Source: Cinnamomum chago (Eukaryota; Streptophyta; Magnoliopsida; Laurales; Lauraceae). Taken from it: a DNA stretch of 64,000 bases. Location: positions 25,514,001 to 25,578,000 of the forward strand of contig CP142460.1 in the NCBI GenBank assembly GCA_038049695.1. The letters run 5' to 3'. Position 1 is the first letter of the stretch, and the number at the start of each line of letters is the position of its first letter. The notes beneath the pieces were generated by a model, which was given only the letters and a program-made list of their open reading frames with translations, did no database searches and had not been told where the DNA came from. Of this stretch, positions 56,601 through 64,000 are shown piece by piece. The position numbers and the translations under genes are program-made.

Positions 56601-59079
56601 CATCAAGGCCTACTCAGTTACATGAATTACATTCTCAGTTGAGCCATCCACATCAAAATTGTAGCAAGAAAACTCACAAGAAGCATATGAAACAAGTGTG
56701 TCAGTTCCCAAGTGAACAGCCAATCGATTTTCTGCTCTTTTCTCTTTGTATTCATTGGACATAGATATGAGTGTATTGTATTGTAGGGCCATGATGCATC
56801 TGTTTCTGTGTTTTTCTCATGGAGCAGTCAGTTTGCAGATTAAATTGGAAATTCTCATAAATACCTTTTCTCTTTCAAAAAGTTCTCTTTGCTGCTGTTG
56901 CTGCTACTTTGCCTTTCCTTTTTAGGTACCTACAAGTTATGCCAAAATATAGAACCTTGGGGATTATTTTGAGATTTAGTCAATCCTTTTGTTTTTGTCT
57001 CTCTTTGTGCTGATGTTTCCCAGGGTTGGAAGATAAGAATCACTATGAGAGAAAAAGCTGTGTGAGGTTGAGTGAGAGGGAAGGATTCAATTTTGGTTTA
57101 GCTTTTACTTCACTCAGTGATCCAGTTGAGTCTGTCCGAGAACATCTGAACAAGTTAGCCCGACTAAGGCCTTGTGTTATGATCCTCCTGGACTGGGCTA
57201 ATTCCTCGTCCTCTTCTACCTCGAGGGCCTATTTTGCTGCTTGGAATGAAGGGAATAAGATAAAGCAACCACCTAGAGGATGGTAAAATGAAAACAGTCA
57301 AAAGGGAGAAATAAATCAGGTTTGCTTCGACATCAATAATGTGACATGATTACTTCCATGTATCACAACATTAATAATTCCATTTAATCAAGTCATAAAT
57401 TGAGGAAAAACAATAGGATAAATCTAAAATTCTATTTGTTGGTCCAAATTAAATTAATCTTACTTTTCAATAATTCACTAAATGTGCACAAAATTAAGCA
57501 AGAAAATGGAATAATCATTAATGAAAATAGATCAATGAAAAAAGGTGTCTAATAAATTAGCATTATCCATTTCAACCAAATACATTAAGGTAATACAATG
57601 AGGCCCATTTCTATAACTTGATCATTATAAGCCTCTGCAAGTTATGCTTTGGTCAAAGGATCTGTTATCATGAGCCTTGTACTAATTTTCTCTATAGACA
57701 CTAGATGATCCCGAACTTTCTTTTTAACGGCAAGATATTTTATCTAAAACTGTCTTATAGCGCTGGAGCTCTTGTCATTGTTAGAGAAGCGAACAACTGA
57801 GGTTTTATCACAATAAATTTTTAGCGGCTTAGAAAAATAATCCAATTAAGGAATAAACTTCTCAATACATTTTTAGATTCACTACATCAGATTTATAGGA
57901 CTCCAACAGCTAAAAGAAAATTAGAAAAAAAAAGCGAAAGAGCATGCCTAACAACTTGCTACAAAGTGGCTACAACTTAAAAGATATTCTCCTACAAACT
58001 AGCTACTGCTACTTGAAAAATTCAAACAACCAGAATCAGTAGTCCACGTACACCCACAATCCTTCCAACTCTCCAACGTGCAGTGACCACCACACTCTCC
58101 ACCTCTGAAGGCTGCCCTTCACCTGCACGTATCACCTTGTTTGAGATTTTGATCTACGATGGATGGTTATCAAATGTCTTTAATCAGGTCCTAGATTGTT
58201 GTTAAAGCGGCTGTTGTGTTATGGTTTTGTGTTGATAGTGCATTTTTATGGCATACAATAGTTAGTATGTGCGTAAATTCCCTCCAAATGGCATCAGGTG
58301 TCTTAAAAGAATGGTCAGATTCAAAACATTGGAACACGGTCATTTTTCATTGAAGTCCCAGGTCAACTTTCTTTGCATTGGACATTTAGAATTTGCTTGT
58401 TACACTTTGATTCAAAGTCTTTGGATTGAGGCATCATTACGTGGTTATTGAAAAGCATCTTATGAATCTGCCATCCTACACTCAAATTGAGTATCAGGAA
58501 ATGGAATTGATCTTTGGTGGGCCTCCTTCCAGTAGTCATGGCTCCATTGAAAGCTCGCCTACTGTTCAAGAATCTCAATACACTTCTCCTGAATCAGGCG
58601 AATGCGGTCTTACCCATGTCGATAGCAGTGGAGAGGCACGAATGGTGGATATCTCCGCAAAGAAAAGCAGCAACAGAGTTTCCATAGCTGGCTGTAGAGT
58701 TATTCTAGGGGAGAAGGTGTTTAACTTGGTAGCGGCCAACAAGATAGCGAAAGGAGATGTCCTGAACATAGCAAAGATTGCTGGAATAACTGGAGCAAAG
58801 CAGACCAGCAACCTCATTCCTTTGTGCCATAACATTGGTCTTACGAATGTTCGTGTCGATCTGAAACTGAACAATAAGGATTTTAGCGTTGAGATTGAAG
58901 GAGAGGCTGCATCAACTGGGAAAACAGGCGTAGAGATGGAAGCGATGACTGCAGTAACCATTGCAGGGCTCACAGTGTATGATATGTGTAAAGCTGCTTC
59001 GAAGGACATCCAAATCACAGATGTCCATCTCGAACATAAGAGCGGAGGGAAGAGTGGGGAGTGGTCTAGAAAGCAGTAA
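53672..59079 (+). CDS. CNX3: Cyclic pyranopterin monophosphate synthase (MoaC type, plant CNX3), two coding exons
   Basis: Coding exons 53672-53767 (32 codons, ending AACAAG before GTAACTG) and 58498-59079 (after GAGTATCAG), joined in phase 0; 225 residues. It converts the 3',8-cyclo-GTP made by CNX2 (MoaA) into cyclic pyranopterin monophosphate, the first stable intermediate of molybdenum cofactor synthesis, in mitochondria. The Arg-rich, acid-poor start (MFLRRVTVHLSPRRKFFSS) fits a mitochondrial presequence. Residues 81-220 form the MoaC domain: MVDISAKKSSNRVSIAG, KGDVLNIAKIAGITGAKQTS (Lys117), LIPLCHNIGLTNVRVDL (His143), TGKTGVEMEAMTAV (Glu178, Glu180) and YDMCKAASKD (Asp194, Lys197), matching the known catalytic positions of MoaC. 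The LCHN form is typical of plants. A non-coding first exon with an intron at 53462-53633 is likely. No lesion is seen. The length is a little short of Arabidopsis CNX3. Confidence 0.9.
53768..58497 (+). other. Large intron of CNX3
   Basis: GTAACTG donor at 53768 and GTATCAG acceptor at 58495-58497, 4.73 kb. It is AT-rich with no conserved CNX3 exon in between. It contains a Copia RNase H fragment on the minus strand (57595-57850) and a GC-richer block around 56240-56600 that I cannot classify. The phase match of the flanking exons supports direct splicing. Confidence 0.75.
57595..57850 (-). pseudogene. Copia RNase H fragment in the CNX3 intron
   Basis: Minus-strand reading gives FYCDNKTSVVRFSNNDKSSS, IKYLAVKKKVRDH, VSIEKISTRLMITDPLTKA and NDQVIEMGL, the usual end of Copia RNase H. 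One stop lies before IKYLAV. No LTR or polypurine tract is seen next to it. Confidence 0.72.
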
Positions 59080-60609
59080 CAATTGTTTATATATATATAT
59101 ATATATTTGCAGCTGTGTTCTGAAGATGCTGCTTAGAAAGGAGGATTTTCCTTTTTTTTCTTTCTTTTGTTACTGGTGAAATATTTGTGCAATTTTGTAA
59201 TACAGCAATGAGGATTGATGTGTATCAAATGTGTAAAACATTACATTGTTGGCTGCGTTTGGCTACCTGTATTTACATGGAAATGCACTTGATATATTAC
59301 TTGAAAATAGGGTGCATTTTCATTGCAGAAGAATATGTGTGTAATACAGCTACATTTCTTGTGTTTCATCCTCTTTCTCTCTTATTATCACCATGTCTTT
59401 GATCATTGTTTGAAAGCTCAAATTCCAACTCAAGCTGAAAGTTCACTGGTTGAATGGACATCTTGGTCAAGTTGTATCAGTTGAAACTCAGTACAAAATA
59501 TATACATAAAGGAACTAGGAGAAAAAATAAAATCCAATAACATCTTGCCATTAGAGTCAGAGAGTTTCAAGGTTTTGGCCTTGATCTGATCGACTAGCGC
59601 CAATCTAGCCGAACCAAGTATGGCTTTCTCGAGATTTTAAACTTTTTTTTTTCTATTTTTTTGTAAAAAGGGTTTTTAAACTGTGTTGGGGCCTCCTTTG
59701 AACTTGAAATCTTTTTCTTACAGAAAAAGTAGTGATAGTCTGATGCCTCCATGGGCGTGTGAACCAGGGCCAGTTACTTCATTCCTGGACTGAGAGTGGA
59801 AAATGCATGGGCTCGAGTCAGACGTAGGTCCCATTAATAAGAAAGGGCTTAAGGGTATGCATTTTGGGGATTTGAGATGAAAGAGGGCTCGAGTTTTACC
59901 CATATTTCAAATCAAGACAAAAAAAAAGGTCACATTTCAAATAAAGCTTTAAGTTTTCCATTCACATTTCAAATCAGGAAAAAGCATTAAGAACTGTGGC
60001 TATTGCCCGAAATCCTGGTTTTATTAATAAGATGTAATAAGAAATGTTTTAAGGGTATTTGGGGAATTTGAGAAAAAAGAAAAAGAAACTCGCCGGAAAA
60101 TCCCGGATATTGTCGGAAGTTCTGATTTGAAATGCAATTGGAAAATTTAAGTCCTATTTTAAAATGTAAAACATTTTTGTCCTGATTTGTAATTTAGGGC
60201 AAAAACTTGAGCCCAAATTTGAAATTTTCCTTAATTACTACTAATAGTCTGTCTCTCATTGACTCCACCGCCTATTCTCTTATCCTGGCCAGGCTGACCT
60301 CTTTTCCTTGATATAACAAGAAGAAAAGGCAAAAGTAAATTTAACAAAAAAAATAATAAAAAAGCAAAAGTAAATATAAATAAGAAAAGGGAGCTGCTAT
60401 ATGCACAGCCAGAGTTGCTCCCTGCACATCTGTCCATGGGACCCTTATGGAACCCTTTGAAAAAAGATGAAAACGCCCCTCCCTTTCTTCTCTTCCCTCT
60501 CCCTCTCCCTGCTTGGCCACCCACCTCCCTCCTCTCTCACTCTCCCTCATTCTCTCTACCTCTCCTTCTCCCTCCTTGTCTCTCTCCCTCTCCTTCTTCA
60601 TCCTCCTTC
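59080..60609. other. Region downstream of CNX3
   Basis: Begins with the likely 3' UTR of CNX3, including a TA microsatellite (59082-59106). Further on, a loosely repeated CATTTCAAATCA motif occurs between 59900 and 60000. Ends in a pyrimidine-rich tract. No gene supported. Confidence 0.5.
60477..60609. repeat. Pyrimidine-rich (CCCTCT) low-complexity tract, left part
   Basis: Almost pure C/T sequence with CCCTCTCCCTC units. The tract resumes at 62978 after the solo LTR, showing that the LTR split it. Confidence 0.85.
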
Positions 60610-62977
60610 TGTTGGAAGTAGGTGGGCCTCGTAGATAGGTTTTCAAAATTTTTTGACCCACTTGATTCAGGGATTAACTATCCAGAAGGCTATAAAACTC
60701 AATCCAGGATCCATGTCCTCAATCTCAGCCATCATAATCAGTAAATAAACCTATCAAGAAGATAGTACAGCAGCCAACAAGCATCCATAAAATTCTACAA
60801 CATGCAAGGAAGTAGACTATATCTTTGGAGCCCAGTTGTGCTCTAATGGAGAAGTTGCGTCTTTCTTTGATGATGAAACTCTTTCACGTATCAAACAAGA
60901 ATCTCCAAGACCTATGGATTTTCCACGCTATGACCCGTTTATCAGATCTCTTTTCTCAAGAAGATAGGTCGGATCTCCAAGAAAAAACCCTACTAGAAAC
61001 TCCAAGGAACTAGAAGGGAACTAGAAGAGAAAGAGGAGAAGAAGAATTGTGCAACTCTTGCACTAGAGAAGGAGTTGGGCTTGGGATCCTATATATTGGA
61101 CGTCCAAGAGGGGATTCTTTCCCTATTTATAGCCCTCAAGTCTCCTCCTTAACTCTCTTACCAATTGCATTAGAAGTCTCACTTTCACACAAATTAGTAA
61201 CATACTATTACCACTATTAGAAGTCCAACTTCAAATAGAAATAGTAACTTTCTAATTCCTTCCTTTTGAAGTTCAAGTAAGATTAGTATCTAATAACTTG
61301 GGCTAGCGTGGGGACCACTAGATATTCCTTAGAAAGCTGGCTCCAACTGGGACACCGTGACCCCACATCTCATATGCAATCCGGACTCACAGTTAATTGC
61401 AAATAATATCACTATATAAATGCAATTGCACTCCAGTCTTAGGAATAAATTACAATGAAGATCATAAACTTCCCAATTACCACAAGTAGGTCCCTCTATC
61501 AATATCCATGGATCAATTGGAATAAATCTGTCCCATCCAATCTTAGATCCACATCTTATTATCCTTGAGCCCCAATTAATCACAATGATCATCAGTACCA
61601 TCCAAATAACTCTTAATCGAGATGGGTGAGCACTTACTAATGATAAATCCATTAATTGGCATAAGGGGATAATATAGATAGATTCCATCTTGACCATTGG
61701 ATGTTCTCACAGTCCTACTACCACGTACCCAAGACACCAAGGTGTTAACTTACAGTTGGCCTCACTCATTGGTGACTCGAAGCAAATGAATAAATAGAAA
61801 CTTGAGTTCATCAATGTCTTAGGATTGAAAGTCTATTGCTAGGGAATTATGAGAGCAGTCCTTAAATCGAGACAGTATTCATAAGGTGCTTCTCATGGTC
61901 CTTTAATACGTCCAATGTACCAGCACTATGATCCATAATCTTACATTCTGATGATCGAGACAAATCACACTATCACATAGTGATCAAAGTGCTGCAACCT
62001 TATCAGATGAGATGCCCAGTCTCATCACTGGTTGTGAAGATAATTTTAAGTATAAGATTTGTTACACATGTCTCATGTATGTGGATCTCATCCATATACA
62101 TATATTACATCTAATATACTTGTAAGTGCCTAAAAATTACGGACTTGGTTATTAGAGGGTTAAGCTCTTGATTTGGAGATCTTGGGAAGATGAGGGAAAA
62201 GGATCGAGCCTCCGATGACCTGAAAAGAGGAAGATAAAGGTCAGAGACCCTGGCTATATGTAGCCGAAGGCACTCCAATGTTTAAGTCAGTGTGAGAACT
62301 GAAAGAAATGGAGAAGGAGAATTGTGGGAGGGAGAGATTGTGCGTACCTCTGTGGTTCTCCTTCATGCACTACATATAGACGTGGGAGTCATCATCGGAC
62401 TGTGCCCAGGAGGGGACAGAAGTCCCATAAGTTTGTACTCTTTTCTCCCGAGTGGGGGTAGGTAAAAAGGGAGTGTCCCATCGGATCATCATCCCTTGCC
62501 TATGGACATGACCTTAAGATAAGGCGTGCCTCTTATCTAGGTCCGGCGCCCACTCTGTTTGTCAGTTCGCCGTCCCCGTCACGGCAGCGCATTTATGATT
62601 GCATTTATGGCTGAGTGACAGGGGCCGAGATCAGGCTTGAGGCAGAGACCGAGGTTGAAACTCGTGACGTGGCCACCGAGACTCGTTCCATGGTCTTTCC
62701 GAGATGGCACTGCAGCCGACCTTGGGTGGTGTCTAGATCATGGGTAATCCGAAATCGGGGAGTGGCCCCACCTAAATCTGTGATTACAAAACGACCCCAC
62801 ACAATACTAATGGGACCTGGTTCATCTCATGAACCATTATGTCATATGTATTGGTTATGTGCATTAAGTAATAAAACACCATTCATCTCATGAAAGGAAA
62901 GCATGACTTTATTGATAAATAAAGAAATTAATCAATTTATTACATCAACTGATGGATTGAGACCATACAAACTAACA
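60610..62977 (-). mobile_element. Solo LTR (Copia-like by appearance), interrupted
   Basis: On the minus strand it begins TGTTAGTTTGTATGGTCTC at 62977 and ends CTACTTCCAACA at 60610. A minus-strand TATA box (GGGCTATAAATAGGG) lies near 61114-61128, followed by leader-like sequence. Flanks CCTTC (60605-60609) and CCCTC (62978-62982) match at four of five positions. Without the nested Tat LTR it is about 1.68 kb. No internal domain. Its general layout resembles the Copia LTR at 28732; the family is uncertain. Confidence 0.72.
62121..62803 (-). mobile_element. Solo LTR of a Tat element
   Basis: Plus strand from TGTAAGTGCCTAAA to ACCCCACACA, 683 bp, related to 976-1667 (shared GGTCAGAGACCCTGGCT and CGAAGGCACTCCAATG segments). 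Perfect target duplication ATACT at 62116-62120 and 62804-62808. Read on the minus strand it has the usual TGTGTGGGG...CACTTACA ends and a TATA-like CTATATG near 62367. Confidence 0.9.
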
Positions 62978-63126
62978 CCCTCGCCACCCAACTCCACCCC
63001 CTCTCCATCTCTCCCTATCCCTCACTCTCCCATCGCTCACCTCCGCCCTCTCTCTTTCTCTCTCTTTCCTTCTCCTTGATCGTCGTCTGTCCTCTCCCTC
63101 CTTCTCCCCCTCTCCCGTTTAGCCAC
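62978..63126. repeat. Pyrimidine-rich tract, right part
   Basis: CCCTCTCC/CTCTCTTTC low-complexity sequence, the continuation of 60477-60609. Confidence 0.8.
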
Positions 63127-64000
63127 TGTAACGCCCCAATTCCGGATACAGAGAAAATCGTCAAGGTACCCGAAGTTGACGCGCTACTTCCCGGAAAATC
63201 TGAGAACTTCCAAGATCGTAGGTCCACAGTGAGGTCCAATTTAAAACTTTTTAAACAATATAATGTTAACGGTTAATAATGCGGAAGCATGTAAATATAG
63301 CGAAAGCAAAGTAACAAAAGCAGAAGCAAATATAGGGTATCACATATCTATGTCAAATATAGCAGGGCTGAAATCGAGCTTAATGTGTCAAAGTTATGAA
63401 AATCAAAGGTTTATTACATATTCCAACTACTACCCTGCTCACTACGAAAATCACTCGAAATCCTAAACAAAATAAATGAACTCTCACACCCTGGGCTCCG
63501 GCTCTCCAATCTCTAACTCGACCTCTTGGTTGGCTGGTCCCCATCCGTAGTCTCCTACTACGGGTACCTCAACGAGCGCAAGCGCACCGTCCTCGTAATC
63601 GGGGTTGAAACCTAAGTACCAAGAATGGATAAGATCTAAAGATCTAGCAAGTCAAAGTATACAAGTAACATAGGATGTATGCATCAAAAGAGTAGAGACA
63701 ATCATATAATTAATAAGAATGTCAAGATATAGAATCTAGGCAGTTGAGCAAAATAAGTATTTAGAATCGGAGTAAATATGATATCTAATCTAACACAATA
63801 TGGCACATTCACACAAGCTGGATACTGAGGAATATTATGTCGCGGCCCTCCCAGACTGAACACAGTCGCGGTGGGGAATCTCACAAATGCTGGGGAATGA
63901 CGAGCCCCGCAAATCACACTCATCATCCTCACCACACTCATTACTCAGGAGACTGGACCCTGTTGACACCAAAAATGTCACTTTGCCTCTTCACACCAAA
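63127..64000 (-). mobile_element. Tekay/Del-like LTR, partial (runs past window end)
   Basis: Begins TGTAACGCCCCAATTCC at 63127 on the plus strand, the end of a chromovirus-type long LTR read on the minus strand. The minus-strand segment TTGGTACTTAGG...GAGGTACCCGTAGTAGG (63535-63630) resembles the TTGGTACTCAGG...GAGG segment of the 3.1-kb solo LTR at 15498-15550. Whether an internal region follows is outside the window. Confidence 0.6.

Noticed and set aside
56163-56606. 147-codon minus-strand frame in the CNX3 intron
   Set aside because: Composition follows a GC-richer block, other frames are open too, and no motif is recognisable.
57026-57286. 86-codon plus-strand frame in the CNX3 intron (SVREHLNKLARLRPCV)
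   Set aside because: No family recognised, no splice context linking it to CNX3, and no sign of conservation that I can see.

Overview
The window is nuclear DNA of a flowering plant. It holds a single recognisable intact host gene, embedded in a dense, nested set of transposable elements. Evidence for a plant: spliced genes with GT-AG introns, a plant-type CNX3 (MoaC) protein, Tat-lineage Ty3/Gypsy and Ty1/Copia retrotransposons, Tekay/Del-like long LTRs and a Mutator-like element carrying a plant mobile domain gene. The species cannot be named from the sequence.

Layout. 198-591: short element with inverted ends. 976-17633: degenerate Tat-lineage Gypsy retrotransposon on the minus strand (gag-PR-RT-RH-IN), with an extra gene on the opposite strand (antisense ORF, 2302-4321) that has its own TATA box. 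Its 5' LTR (right side) contains a solo LTR (12110-17148), which contains another solo LTR (12918-16030); both inner insertions keep perfect 5-bp target duplications. 19466-25166: remains of a Mutator-like element with a plant mobile domain gene (+) tail-to-tail with a FAR1/MULE transposase gene (-) that ends in an OTU cysteine protease domain. 25167-42549: minus-strand Copia array in which one LTR (28732-30733) is shared by two internal regions; 1,883 bp of the two regions align base for base at an offset of exactly 15,500. Its RNase H region is split by a young non-autonomous LTR element (31195-38707) with near-identical 2,205-bp LTRs and no gag-pol. 42550-49924: second, 5'-truncated Tat element on the plus strand, again with an antisense ORF. 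50691-53252: small repeats and nonautonomous DNA elements. 53672-59079: CNX3, the second enzyme of molybdenum cofactor synthesis, two coding exons separated by a 4.7-kb intron. 60610-62977: solo LTR with a Tat solo LTR nested inside. 63127-64000: start of a Tekay-like LTR running off the window.

Function. CNX3 is the only gene likely to serve the plant: it makes cyclic pyranopterin monophosphate in mitochondria. Everything else is transposon-derived; most coding parts carry stops or frameshifts. The most interesting points are the antisense ORF with a conserved promoter in both Tat copies, the composite MULE (plant mobile domain plus transposase-OTU) with subterminal TTCGAA-type motifs at both sides, the LTR-sharing Copia array, the non-coding element with a recurring AGTTATATCTT motif, and clusters of CGGTCGACCG-type palindromes just upstream of LTR TATA boxes.
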